NCBI RefSeq assembly: GCF_028769735.1
Contig: NC_088171.1
Location: forward strand, 59,778,216 to 59,842,215
DNA length: 64,000 bases
Direction of reading: 5' to 3'
Source of the DNA: Zonotrichia leucophrys gambelii
Taxonomy: Eukaryota > Chordata > Aves > Passeriformes > Passerellidae
A model generated the notes under the pieces. That model was not told the origin of the DNA. It did not search any database and saw nothing but the letters and a program-made list of their open reading frames with translations. Each line of letters begins with the position of its first letter. Within the stretch, counting starts at the first letter, position 1. Shown one piece after another: positions 12,793 through 24,430 of this stretch. The position numbers and the translations under genes were made by a program.

Positions 12793-15700
12793 TCCAGCAA
12801 AACCATAGATATTTATAGTTTCTGCATTTAACAAGTTACTGCTTCTGGTCAAACAACAGATGTTGGAAGAAGTTTGCAAAAGCAGTTTTAAAACACAGAT
12901 GTTCAAAAGTAAATTCAGTTTCATCTTTGGAATTTTTTATCACAGAAACTATATTAAAATTCAAATTAATGCCAATATTGTCAGCCATTCAGCCTCATCC
13001 ATCATTTTCAAGTTCATTTTCAGGATAAAATATGTAGAGCCATTCAATTAACAGGTGTTTTGGGGAGAAGATGAAATTGAAACCTGTATAACTCTGGCCA
13101 GATACTGTAAGAACTTTTGCTCTAAACATTCAGAAATACCCAGGGAAGGAGATTCATAGAAACTAGCAGCATTTCACAAAACTGTACAAAGTACCAAATA
13201 TCACTGCATATAGCCCATTCAATGGGTAAACTCCACTAATATGTATTAATACTTGGGAGGTTTGAACAATTATGGACATTTTGAAAGGATTTCCAGACCT
13301 GCACTTATAGCAATATAAGTCATGAGCTTTCTGGGAACAGCATTCTACAGGAGATGTTAGGTCCTAAAAGCTCTGATTGTTACATGGTCTTACCAAATAA
13401 TATTTTTTGTGATTTGGAGACATTATTCTTAGTTATTATACATGAAATATCAAAATCTACTGGACTACAAAGAATAACATCTAGACTGCGAAAACCACGT
13501 TGCCATTTAGAATTAGGACACAATTCTAACAAACAACTGAAAGGCAGCAGGAAAATAAAGGTATTTTAACCGCGTTCATATCAGACTGTCAGAAATTAAA
13601 AATTCCACAGCATTACAGTACCTGCCTTGACTAATATCTATTGACATTTTTATCTCTTTTTTGGTGGTTCAATGTGGAACCTAGCCAAACATTCTGAGAA
13701 ATCATAACCATAAGGACTACAAGATTGCTGGGAACTGCTTTCATTCAAATCAAAAGCACTAGAACAGTATTACTACATTAAATAATCTTATTTTTTGTGT
13801 ACTACAAAAAATGAAGTTTTGAAATTTGTAAGTATCAGGGAATCGTGAATTTTCATTGAATTTCAAGTTCTGCAGACTTCCATTCCCTTTTGTCAGGAAC
13901 AGATTTCATTTTTTTCTGTTATATGTACTTCACATTAAATAAGCTACAGTTCACAAATTGTTAAGCAACAAGTATTCTACATTTACCTGCACAAAAGACA
14001 CATTATCCTATTACTTGGTTCATTTTTCCTTCGTGTGCAAGCTTCTAATTTGCTAATGACATAAAAGAATTCCCAAATAGCAGAATAGTCAGTTGCCTCA
14101 AAACAGACTTGGTCCATCAGTGGCAAACTGCAGAGACAAGCAAAAGCAGTTGACCTGTTCTACAACTTGCCCTACAACAACCACTTAATATATCCAGCTG
14201 TGTATCCATAAATACACTACTGTGGCCCACATCATGAACAAGGACAGATTTCTTTTATGAATATCTGGAGTGCAAGTGAATTTATGTCACATAAGGGAGA
14301 GCTGGAAGGATGTGATGGTCTGGTACCAGCCCAGGAGTCCCAATACCTCTTGCCTCAGCTCAGTAGGCCAAATACGATCATGCACTGACAGCAGCAAGCA
14401 TAGAACACCTGAATAAACCAGGTATATTGTTTATGGATAAATGATAGTTGACTACTGTTTAGCTCCTTATCAGCTTCAAAATTCCACCAGGCCTCTTTTC
14501 CTGCCACCCACCTCACATGACAGCACAGTCAACTTCCTTCCTGTGGTCAGCAGTTGATTACTCTGTGGTTGATGATGACAAACACAAGTCAAACAGATGA
14601 GAATAAGCCTCACTGCACATTTAAGGTGAACCTGAATGTTCTCTGCTCCTCTCTCTCCCTCACCATGTAAACAAAAGGCAGCAATTATTTTCCTGTAGAT
14701 AACAACCTTCAAGCTGAAGGACAAGGTGCTGAAACAAGTGCTGAACCAATCAGTTTTTTCCCCCAAGCCTTTTTCAACTACGCAAATTGAATATACTAAA
14801 CAATAGCAAGGATTTTTCAAATTCATTTTAAGGTGAACAACTTTTTCCTCCAAGACAGATTTCCCTGATTGTTGATAGCAACACATGAATAGTTCTCCGT
14901 CCATCTGAGGTAGAGAAAGATGAGAGAAAATGTAAAAACTGAATTTCTACTGCAAAAGTAATAAGTTGTGCTTAAACATCAGAAATAAAAGCAGAACAAG
15001 ATGCATGTGTTCATTGAACCATAGGTAATATTTAATATGTATTTTAATATATTTTAACAGGCCTTAACACATAAAGTATGAATATATAAAAATACATAAT
15101 CTTCTCATGTTTATTTATATATAAAAGTACATTGCAGGACATTTAATGATTCTTAGCTGGCTACAATTTTATACAGAAGTGTGCATATTATTGGAGTTTC
15201 TTTAGGTATGTATAGGAAAATGTATTCCAGCTTTAAAATATGCACTATCGGTGTGTCTAAATAAATCCCAAAAGCACAACGTGCACTACAGACAAACAGT
15301 GAGTGTGACAAACAATGAGTATGATAATCTTTGTCCTCACTGCAAAGTGAGCTACACAAACACTGGCAGAGTCCTACAGACTGCTTAGCTCAAGCAAAAG
15401 AAGACATTCTACAAATTAGCTGCAAGGCCAATAAGGGTTGGCAACTGTTGAGTTGTACTAACTGAGGTTGCACAGCAGCACTGGAGCTAAAAACACTACC
15501 ACACTAAAGTTAAGGATGTGTGTATGACTTCCAAAATACTGTAAATTCTTCACTGAAAAAATAAATCACACCAAGTCAAAAAGTCTTGAAGGTCCAGAAA
15601 CAACAGCACTGGATTAAACCCAACATGCCAGCTCCAGTATGTTTTAATAGGTGTTTGTTTCTAGACATCTTCAGAGATATTTATTACACCCTTTTAGGCA

Positions 15701-17030
15701 AAATCCTCAAGCATACATGCACATGATAGGTTTCTGCATATCAGAGACCTCAGTGACTTCACTTCAACACTCTCATAAGTATCTGACATCAGGACCTTTG
15801 CTGCAGTTTCCACAGGAATGCAAGGCTTCTTCAGAGTCTGTGCTGAAGATAAAGATTAGAAAAGCAGGATGAATCATTCATAAAGACATAGAAGCTGTAG
15901 TTCAATTACAAGCTTAGAGCCACAAGACTTACAAGTTGTAATTCCACTATTTGCACTGCTCTATTTCCCCTTTGACTCTACACAAGACAGCTGTGGTAGA
16001 CTCCACACAAGCATTGCCATGTTTTTATTGCAGGTCCATAGGACACCTTCCAGAGGTGCTCTCACAAATCCAAGGTAAGGTATTCTTGAAGGAGAATGAC
16101 CAACTTACTCAATCCACATCAAGAAAAATAAAACCAATAAAGTGAATGAAGAGGCTGGTGTAAGTATTCTGATTCTCAGAGCTCAGATAAGCAATTCATT
16201 AATCAAGCGATCAAATATGAAGAAACACAATAAATGAGCCTGTCAATTTTTAAAGCTTTTATATACCTACAAGAAGCTGCACAAAAGTAACTAAAAACAC
16301 AGATAATCACTTTTATGGAGGATCAATATGTTAAATACACAGATTATAAAAGACCCTAACTCTGAAAGATGTCATCTAAACTGGAAGGAATATAATCCAC
16401 AATCTTTGGAGGGCAATGTTGATCAAATACAGAGGGCAAGAAGCAAATCTGTAATGAGTTGGTAGTTCCTTGCTAGTTCCTACAGTTTGCCAAATCTGCT
16501 TATAAAGAGCCACAATCAAACAGTTTGTCTAAAGAACCACAATGACACCTGCACACACACCTTCAATTAACTGTGTAACCATCTGACTTATGGACTCAAG
16601 CCATCCCATCTACGGCATCACCAGAACACTCCTGGTTAACCTACAGAAGTCCCAGTACCTTTGATAGTCTGGACTAAACTTTTGCCTACCAAATCCTCCT
16701 CTTTATTCCCAAGCCAAACACCTACTGATAAGCAAATTTCAGTAAGAGCATTCTCTGATTCAATTCTCTAAGGCAAAGGGTTAATGATGATGACACTGCC
16801 CTACCTCAAGACAGAGGACAAACCTACAACAAGTTGTCGGACATTCAACTATTAGTGAGATGGGGAAGGTTAACACTATGGCAGACAGTCCTACAAATTT
16901 GTGAATGTTCATTAAAAAAACCCTTTATCTAGTTTAAGAATCAAGACAACATAACGAAAGCCTAACCTATTTTGCACAGCTTTAAACTACCTTCTTTTTG
17001 GTTATCGCATCCAGACAAAGAAGTAAATAC

Positions 17031-17090
17031 ATTTAATTCATTATGAAACAGATTTATCACATTTTATTCATTATGAAACAGATTTATCAC
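17031..17090. repeat. 30-bp tandem duplication, two copies
   Basis: 17031-17060 and 17061-17090 are identical except for one base at the fifth position. The unit contains ATTATGAAACAGATTTATCA-type sequence. It lies about 0.4 kb from the edge of the CpG island. The low divergence indicates a recent slip. Confidence 0.95.
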
Positions 17091-17983
17091 TGTATTTGAA
17101 CTAGAAAAAGAGCACCAACTATCTGTTCTTAGCAAGTCCATTTGCTTCAGATCCTACAACTGCTCTCTCCAGTCCTTCTACCCACAAACAATGCTCTACA
17201 AGAACCAAAACAGGAAAGAAACATGTAATTAGTAAATAGAATCACATAATCCACTGTAAGAGTGCTATCCAATGGAGACACCAAAATTATGGAGCAGAGT
17301 TTTTCCATGCTCACAAGAGCATACCTAGAAATTATTCAGAATAATGGGAAGCAAAGCAACGCTCAATTTCTGCCTGGAAACAATTTGATGGCAGATCTTT
17401 AAACCGTCTTCTCTAAATTGTTTAAGCCCAATAGAGTATCTTTGAAGGAATTTGAAACCATTTTATTGGCCACTCAGGAATGGTGTCCGTGCTAGCCCCA
17501 ACAACTAGCTCGCAGCACATTTACCAAGGACGCCGCGAGCATCCCTCTCCTCGGCGAACTCCTGCCAAGGGACCCGACTTGCGCGGAGTTGCGGGCGGCG
17601 GGGCCGGGCGAGCGAAGGCCGCACCCGCGGGCGCGGGGCTTGCGTCGGGAGCAGCGGCCCGAGGGCGCCCTGAGCATCCTCCCGCCGCCACCGCAGCCCG
17701 TCCCGGCCCCGGCCCCGCCGCCGGGACACGGGAACGGCGGCCCAGGAGAGGCGGCCACCGCCGCGGAGGCCTGCGAGAGCCATCGACTGCCAACACCCCC
17801 CTCCGCCATCCGCGGCGGGGCCGCCGCCCCTTCCCGCCCTCCCCGCGGAGCGGGCGGGCGGTCCCGGATCCCGCCGGGCAGCGGGACTGGGCGAGGGGCG
17901 CACGCCGCCCCGCCCGCAGCTGGGGACAGGGGAAGGAGAGGGGAAGCGGGGAGCAGCGGCCGCCGCGCCGGCGCCTCCCGTAC

Positions 17984-18078
17984 CTGCTGTGCCGCTGCGC
18001 CGCGGCGGCGCTGCTGTAATAGGCCGCCCTGCGCTGGGCGCTGCGCGGCACCGGGCGCAGCGGGATCTGGTCCGCCAT
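17984..18078 (-). CDS. ATP9B: ATP9B exon 1 coding part (P4-type ATPase 9B, N-terminus)
   Basis: The ATG at 18078-18076 opens a 31-codon segment, MADQIPLRPVPRSAQRRAAY...AQRHS, plus two bases of the next codon. It ends at a CAGCAG/GTACGG donor with GT at 17983-17982. Human ATP9B also begins MADQIPL and has RAAYYS and RHSRYQ, as far as I recall, and the junction to exon 2 restores HSRYQ in frame. ATP9B is a class IV P-type ATPase (putative phospholipid flippase) of the trans-Golgi network. This segment is the cytosolic N-terminal tail. The start is fixed by homology and by the TISU-like motif around it. Much longer open frames of 260 or more codons overlap here on both strands, but they reflect extreme GC content and are not coding. 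The A/R/Y-rich linker is shorter than in human. Confidence 0.93.
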
Positions 18079-18083
18079 CTTGG
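18072..18083 (-). promoter_or_regulatory. TISU / YY1-like element at the ATP9B start codon
   Basis: The minus strand reads CAAGATGGCGGA. It agrees with the TISU consensus SAASATGGCGGC at 11 of 12 positions, and with the YY1 core AAGATGGCGG. In known TISU genes this element directs both transcription initiation and scanning-free translation from very short 5' UTRs. That role here is inferred from the motif. Confidence 0.6.
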
Positions 18084-18125
18084 GGGCGCCCCCCGCCGCC
18101 CAGCCGGGCGCCGCCCCGGCCCTTC

Positions 18126-18133
18126 TGACGTCA
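18126..18133. promoter_or_regulatory. Palindromic CRE (TGACGTCA)
   Basis: A perfect 8-bp cAMP-response element lies 48 bp upstream of the ATP9B ATG inside the CpG island. CREB/ATF proteins bind this site in promoter-proximal positions. Occupancy is not shown by sequence alone. Confidence 0.6.
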
Positions 18134-18145
18134 CGGCCACGCCGG

Positions 18146-18153
18146 TGACGTGA
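18146..18153 (+). promoter_or_regulatory. CRE/ATF6-like half site (TGACGTGA)
   Basis: A second TGACGT core lies 20 bp beyond the palindromic CRE. TGACGTGR resembles ATF6/XBP1-type sites as well as CREB/ATF sites. Confidence 0.4.
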
Positions 18154-18172
18154 GGGGCGGGGAGGGCGGGGG
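18154..18172 (+). promoter_or_regulatory. Two tandem GC boxes (Sp1/KLF-type)
   Basis: GGGGCGGGG at 18154-18162 and GGGCGGGGG at 18164-18172 lie next to each other, directly upstream of the CRE-like sites in the ATP9B promoter. Confidence 0.5.
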
Positions 18173-18296
18173 CTCGAGGTAAACACGGGGCGGGCGGCGC
18201 GCGAGCCCTCAGGGGGCGCCGAGCCCTCGGGGAGTCGCAGTGCGGGAACGGCGGGCGAGAGCCGCGCTCTGCTCCTGCTGCTGGGTTGTAGGACAC

Positions 18297-18502
18297 GGCT
18301 GGTGCACAGGAAGCTCCACCTGAACACGAGGAAGAACTTCTTTCCTGTGCGGTTGCTCAGACAGGCTGTGGAGTCTCCCGTGATGGAGATACTGAAGCAC
18401 CCTCTGGACGCAGTGCTGTGCCCTGGGCGGCCCTGCTTGGACAGGGAGGTTGGATACTGTGGTCCCTTCCAACCTGAGCTGTTCTGTGATTCCGTGATTA
18501 TT
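18297..18502 (+). mobile_element. CR1 LINE 3' end, 5'-truncated
   Basis: It runs from CACCTGAACACGAGGAAGAA through GTGGAGTCTCC and GGTCCCTTCCAACCT to TTCTGTGATTCCGTGATT, the usual CR1 3' terminal motif. It abuts the CpG island and ends about 220 bp upstream of the ATP9B ATG, in the opposite orientation to that gene. Frames across it (18302-18532 and 18209-18559) are not genes. Confidence 0.9.
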
Positions 18503-19288
18503 CAGCTTCTGAGGTTCCAAGCCTGCCAGTGATGCTTTCCTGCCATTAAACGGAGACAAGTATTGCCACCTGGAAGTGGACGTTCTGTATGTCAGGGGTA
18601 ATGAACCAGTCTGTGTTACCTCACAGGGTTGATAGACAAGTCATCACCAGCAAAAGCTGGTTTGGAAGATATGCGTGTTCATAGACCTACTGTAGAATGT
18701 TATCTCTTGGTATTCCTCTGAAATTAGATGCTGTGGGGGAGCAAAAGGCCTAGCACCATTACAAATACAGAAGACTTTCCACAGCAGGAGAAAGACAGTT
18801 ATTTTCTTTTTTTCCTCAATGCCTGTTGCTAAATGAAGTTTGTTTCTATGACCCAGGCACTTCGGACTGAAGTTTTGCTGTTCCCTGAGCTGTACCTTCA
18901 CCCAAGGGAAGATGGTCATTGTGGAGGCACCACAACACACAGTTTACAATGAAGGATGCTCCTATCTGCTGGAGTGAAGGTTGCGGAGCACTGGCAGTGC
19001 TTTCCAAGTGCAAATTTCTGAGCAGAATTTTGACTTTAAGTGTACTATCTGGATTCTGACAGAACTCTTGAAGTTGAACCAGGAGATGGGAACAACAGTT
19101 GCACAGAAAGCACAAGGCTTCTATAGGAATAGAAGGGGAAAAATATGCTGGGCATGTGACAGGACTTTGCAGGGTATTCAAAGGGTCACATGTGGAAATG
19201 CCAGAAAGGGGAAAGTTATTTATTTAGCTTTCTAACTCTGTTAATCCTTATAATGTTCTTGGTCTTAGAATAAGAATCAGTTCCCCCG
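18503..19288. other. Intergenic, nothing identified
   Basis: Mixed-composition sequence between two CR1 copies. Frames of 84 to 111 residues at 18644-19235 overlap each other on both strands and lack recognisable domains, so I do not call them. Confidence 0.6.
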
Positions 19289-19564
19289 TAGAATCACAGA
19301 ATTGTAATTTATATTGAAAGAGATGTCTAGACATCACCTAGACCAAGACCTTACATTTAATATCAGATTGTTCATGGCCATGTGCAGTGGAGTATTGAAC
19401 ACCTCCAAGGACAGCACAGTGTTTCCATAACTTCTCTGGGCTACCTGTCACAATCTTTATCTTGTGATAAACAAATTGCTAATAAGTACCCAAAACTTCC
19501 CGTGTTCCAACTTGGGAAACACACGATCAGCCAAAACCATTCATCTCTGAGAAAAGTCTGGCCA

Positions 19565-19954
19565 CCATCTATCACAGACATCTTTTCACTGAAAATCCTT
19601 TCTTAGGATTTTTTCCCTTCTGAGGAGCTGAGGCCTCAGAAACAAGATGTAAACAATGGTTATCTGCTGCTGTAGAATGCATCAGGTGTGTCTGTGATTG
19701 GGCCATCTTGAATGTTTACAATTAATGGCCAAGCACAGACCAGATAACTTAGACTCTCTGTCCAAGCCACAAACCTTTGTTATACATTCCATTCTATTCT
19801 TAGCTAGCCTTCTGAGGAAACCTTTCCTTCTGTTCTTTTTAGTTAGTTTTAATCTAATATATATATATATATCATAAAATAATAAATCAAGCCTTCTGAA
19901 CATGGAGTCAACATTCTCGTCTCTCCCCTCATCCAAGAACCCTGTCACACCATC
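19565..19954. repeat. Target-site duplication CCATC flanking the solo LTR
   Basis: CCATC occurs at 19565-19569 and at 19950-19954, exactly bordering the LTR. Five bases is the length usual for ERVL-type integrases. Removing the LTR and one copy restores continuous CR1-like sequence. Confidence 0.7.
19570..19949 (+). mobile_element. Solo LTR (avian ERV, ERVL-like) nested in CR1
   Basis: This 380-bp element runs from TATCACAGACATCTTTT to ...CCTGTCACA, with a likely TG-to-TA change at its first bases. Internal marks are TCCTTTCTTAGGATTTTT, GTAAACAATGGTTATCTGCT, CTATTCTTAGCTAGCCTTCT and a poly(A) hexamer AATAAA at 19881-19886, then AAGCCTTCTGAACATGGAGT. It is flanked by the 5-bp direct repeat CCATC at 19565-19569 and 19950-19954. 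This matches an abundant songbird LTR type from memory. Family name is not assigned. A 96-residue frame on the opposite strand is not a gene. Confidence 0.8.
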
Positions 19955-20290
19955 TTCTTGGTATTGTGCCATTAAGTAGTCTTACTCAACCACAAAGTTT
20001 CTTCTTAACTTTTTCTACTCTAAGCTGTGCAGGCTGAGCTTTCAACATATCATGTTCTCCAGCCCCTTGGCCATCTTAGTCAGCTTTTCTCATGGACTCA
20101 CTTCAGAATGACAATGAGCTAGTATAATGAGAAGACCAAAACTGGACATGATAACCCAGATAAGGTCCTACAAGTACCAGACAGAAGAGAAGGGTCACTT
20201 CCCTCTTGTAGGTGCTGGCTGCACAGTTAGTAATAGTGCCCAGGGTGTGGCTGGATGACTCTGCTCAAGGGTACGTTGCTGTTGCATCCA

Positions 20291-23200
20291 CGATTTATGT
20301 GTTTATGTTTATATATTTTATGTTTATGGCAGTTTATTGGGTGTGTGTGGTACTGCCTGTCTCCTGCCTGCTCTGCCATGATGTACATGCTGGAAATAAG
20401 CAAACACAGCCTGCAAATCTTTCAGGGTAACAATTATGCCTGTCCTAGGTGCTTTAATGGCTGTTGTTACTGCAGTTCTGCACATTTCACAGCTTTAAAA
20501 TGTTAAGCATTAATATTAATAACTATATATTCAGAATTCTCACATGGCTAAGTAAGTTACTGCAGATCACTGAGGCCAGGAGAATTTAAGCTATTGCTTC
20601 CAGTTTATTAATTGATTCTAGCCCATGGCAAAGCAATTTTTGAACTGAACAGAAAGCACTTCATTCACAAGTTAGTGGCCTAAGATTAATCATCTTGTCT
20701 GTGCAGAACTTTGGTTCTGGCTATTCGGTTATATTTCTGGATATTTAGCAGGTTGTTTGGCCTGTAACTAATCTCTGATGTTAGTCAATTATGTGCATGT
20801 GTTTGTAAATTCCATATGCAGAGACAAATAAGTTATTGAGGATGTGTAAGGAAAGGTTTATTCTTGTCAGACTTGTAAAGGCCCCAACATGAGACAATCA
20901 TTAGGGATCATAAATACCTTCAGAGTCTTCATTTCTTACCGAGTCTCATGTAGCCCATAAAGCATTATTTTATTTATTATTACTTTAAGGTTTCAAGAAA
21001 GAAATACTTCTCTATTGCCTGTGTACAGAGAAGAGTTTGACCAGAAAGCCTTCTAAGAAGAGCAAAATTAGTTTTTTAGTATGCCAATGGCCAAGAGAGT
21101 GACAAAATAATTTTAAATACATGCTGTTTTGATTATTTCAAATATATGTTTAAAACTTGTTAAGACAGTTGCTGGAAATCTATCATGATTTCAACTTCTT
21201 GATCACTCAATTGCCTTTTTGCATCACTATTTTCATAAAATGGTAGAAGCTCTTAAGTGCAGGATCTTTGATTTTTTTGGCATGTGTTATTATTCAGTTT
21301 TGCCTCTAGGTTTTGCTGTGATCTTGTCTTTTTTTTTAAAGAAAATTCTAAACATTTATATAAAAGTTTTCACCATGCAGAATTGACAATTTGGCATATG
21401 ATGTGCGATAACTTTTCAAGTTGCCTTTAGAAAATGTCCCTGCATTTTGAAAATATATTTCTTTTCTTATTTAGCAATACTAAAGGTCATAGAATAAACT
21501 TGCTTTTGATCCAGATTTTGGTATTCAGGTGTTTCAGGCAGATGTTTTTTTTTTTTAATTAAAAAAATCGTTTCATTTTAGGAATTAATTTCAATATTAA
21601 TATTATAATATTTATTTCAATACTTGGCTAAGTAATGCTTGTCACTTAAATATCATGATATCATACATTTGTGATAACAAGCAAACATAGCACCACCCTG
21701 AAATAAGCTTTCTGTATCATTCTTTCTGTGCTTCTTTTTTGCACAACTTTTGCATTTCTAAGAAGTGGCAGAGATCCAGAACCTATGATTTATGGATCTT
21801 GGGAACTCTTGGTTTGACTAGGAATGAGCTGGCATGGAAGCTGTTTTGCATTTGTTGCATGTATCTGCTACAGGTGCAGAACCTATCTGTAACGAGTTCT
21901 GCCTGATATCCCCAGAGGGCATTTCATAATAATTTATACTTCTGTTGCCATTCTACTTCTGCTGTAAATGTTCAAGGTTAACTGCTCCCTCCCTTCTAAT
22001 CCTGATTATGTATCCAGTCTGGGCTAGGGTAACAGGGGAAATGAAAGGCAGTTTGAAGCTAATTCATTCTTTGCTATCCTTCTCAAAGCCAAATTATAAA
22101 ATCATTTATACTGGAGTAACTCTGTGGAAATGATACAAAAATCCTTGGATATAAAACAAAAGAAAAAATTTCAGTAAGCCTCATGTAATGTTACAGGTAC
22201 AAAATTTACATTACTTATATACTAGGTATTTTTTCACCTTATCCTTCAAACATCCATGTATTTCTCTTTAGATTGTGTAACTTTTTTCATCAGTGGTGAA
22301 CCAGCCTGGTATTTATGCTCAAATTTTCATCAAAGTGTAAATTGGTCCAAAACACCTGGTGGCTTAAAAAAAAAATCACTAGCAAGACCTAAGCACACCA
22401 ACACAGAAAGAATACAGTTTTGTTTATAGGAAGAGCTAAGGGCAATGCTACACCAAGTAAATTCTTACACTGTCAGAGAAAGGGAGCAAAGCATATACTA
22501 AATAGCAGGAGCTAAACCAGTTGCAGTTATCAGTTTTAATAATGCTAATAGCTGTGCCTTTGCATCTTCAATATATTACTGTAGGATGTAACAAAATATT
22601 ATCTTGCTCTGGGAGAGAACAAAAGGGGAGACACTTTTCTCTGAAAGGATCCTTGTTTTAAAAGACCTCTTCAGACAATGAAGCCTCATGCAATTCACTT
22701 ATATGCCAAAGTAAATGAGTTTAAAAACAGAAAAAAGAAGTAAAAATAATAATTTAAAATATTACTATACTATGAAAATTCTGAAAACAAAATGCTACTC
22801 ACATATTAAAAAATATTATTGTCTACATAGCTGGAAGAAAATTCTATTTCTACACATTTTATTTTTAATATTCACAACATTAAGTGTTTGTCAATTAATT
22901 GCACTCCCAGTTGTTACATTTCTTTCACACCTTCTTTCAACGTATTTTCTTAGGTAAATTCCAACACTCTGCAGCCCTGCAGGATTTATAGACTGCCAAA
23001 TCTCTATTCCTCCTTTTGTAGTCCATCCTTACCAAACTATGCATCCCTCAGCATTGGCTTCAGTCCTGTGTCACCCTCACCTGTATTCCACCAAGTCAGA
23101 CATTCAGAATAAAATTCCAGCAATATCTTCTCTAATTACATAAGAAAAATAAGGTATATGCTGTATTTTGGATTTTACTAGAGATACGTCTTCTAGACAG

Positions 23201-24430
23201 TAACAAGCCAGGCTGATAGGGCATTTTCTCCAATTTGCTTGGCAACACTTGAGGCAGGAAAAGTGCAAATCCTAGAAATAAAATTGGTTTAAAAACAGAT
23301 AAACTGTGGTGATTTCTGATATAAATATCAGTCATGCTTTCACCTAAGATGTTAAATGTTTATTGTGAATAAACAAAAGGAGAAACTTGTGATACAATGT
23401 TCATTATTTTACTGCATTTTCACAATGACCCGTCACTGACAACCATCTAGTAATTTTGCTCAGTATCTCTTCTGTTAAGTTAAACTCTAACTTAAACATT
23501 GCTGTAATATACATTTCAAATCCCATGCCTTTGAATTTCTAGTTAGCTTCTGAGGTATTCTTTCTAATGCTCTTATTGTATGTAAGTTCAGTGCTAGATT
23601 TCTGTTTCTAATTGGAGAATAAAAAGCCCTATGGACTCAAAAGTCTTGATCTGTATTACCAACTTCAGATCTTCTCTTAAAATGAGAGAATATCCGATAA
23701 AATATTCCCATTATCTGCTGTGCAAAATTACAGCAAAGCACACCATCAGTACTTTCAAAGGACCCTTTTTTCTTTTTGAGTTTTCTCAGTAGGTTTATTT
23801 CTTCAAATTCCATGCTGTTGATATTTCAAATAAGTAAATATAACTGTTTTAACTACTTCTTGAAACTGAAAGAAAATACACCCATGGGTTAATTACAAAT
23901 TTTGTGTTGTTTCAGAGCTTTCTGAAAAGGTCATGGAAGGACAAATAAGGCCCAAGTGTAAACTCAAGTATCCAGTTGTGATTGCTAGTATCAGACTTGC
24001 TGGGATCTGATTTCCTTTTGCAGTTTGTGATACAATAGTGACCAAAAGCTTCACATGGGGTTAGGAGTCTTTGTTCTGTGAGCTCTACAGAAGTAGATGA
24101 AGAAAAAGTTCCCAGATGCTTAGTGAAAAAATACTTAGTGCCTTGTAAAGCGTATCCTTCAAAAGTCTGAAATTGCTTGAAATCTCCTCTTTCTCTGATA
24201 TCTCCCTATGTCTTTCTCAGCCATCAGCTCAGGCTAATAGTAAAAAAAGAAATTTTATTTGCCTCAGACCAGGTACTAACGAGTTTTTCCTCAGATATTT
24301 TAGCTGGTCAGATCTGTTTTCTGCTAAAACCTAAACATCTTCTCTTTGTATACTGATTTCACTCCAAGCAGCAAACTGAACCTTACAGATTTTTCTTGTA
24401 TCTCTTATCCATATAGGAAACATTATTTTC
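20291..24430. other. Intergenic AT-rich DNA without a gene
   Basis: No frame with coding character and no repeat I can name. It contains homopolymer A and T runs (for example 21545-21570) and AT-rich patches. Regulatory content cannot be judged from one sequence. Confidence 0.6.

Larger units (their letters stand above)
2099..17983 (-). other. ATP9B: ATP9B intron 1 (15,885 bp)
   Basis: This is the intron between the GTACGG donor at 17983 and the CAG acceptor at 2099, phase 2. Its repeats are listed separately: a reverse LTR, a long CR1, a TA array, a possible hAT MITE, A/C-rich tracts and a 30-bp tandem duplication. The stretches 6110-8720, 8880-10140, 10260-11580, 11660-12730 and 12795-17030 are AT-rich. 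They show no open frame with gene-like composition and no further repeat I can name. Confidence 0.9.
17480..18300. promoter_or_regulatory. ATP9B: CpG island and promoter region of ATP9B
   Basis: There is an abrupt rise from AT-rich flanks to very GC- and CpG-rich sequence, with dense CG dinucleotides from about 17530 to 18260. It covers ATP9B exon 1, the start of intron 1 and roughly 220 bp upstream of the start codon. No TATA box is evident. The pattern fits a broad, constitutive vertebrate promoter. Confidence 0.9.
19289..20290 (-). mobile_element. Degenerate CR1 LINE, reverse orientation, split by an LTR
   Basis: The left part starts with AGAATCACAGAAT, the reverse complement of a CR1 tail, and follows the CR1 3' region to about 19569. 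The right part resumes at 19955. From about 20010 it has GCAGGCTGAGC..., CTCCAGCCCCTTGGCCATCTT and AAACTGGACATGATAACCCAG, typical reverse CR1 sequence, and runs to about 20290. A solo LTR occupies 19570-19949. Divergence from the CR1 I remember is high, so the copy is old. Confidence 0.75.

Noticed and set aside
17505..18327. Long open frames of 179 to 268 codons on both strands in the CpG island
   Set aside because: Stop codons are rare in such GC-rich DNA. Only the 95 bases of ATP9B exon 1 match a known protein and end at a splice donor that joins correctly to exon 2.
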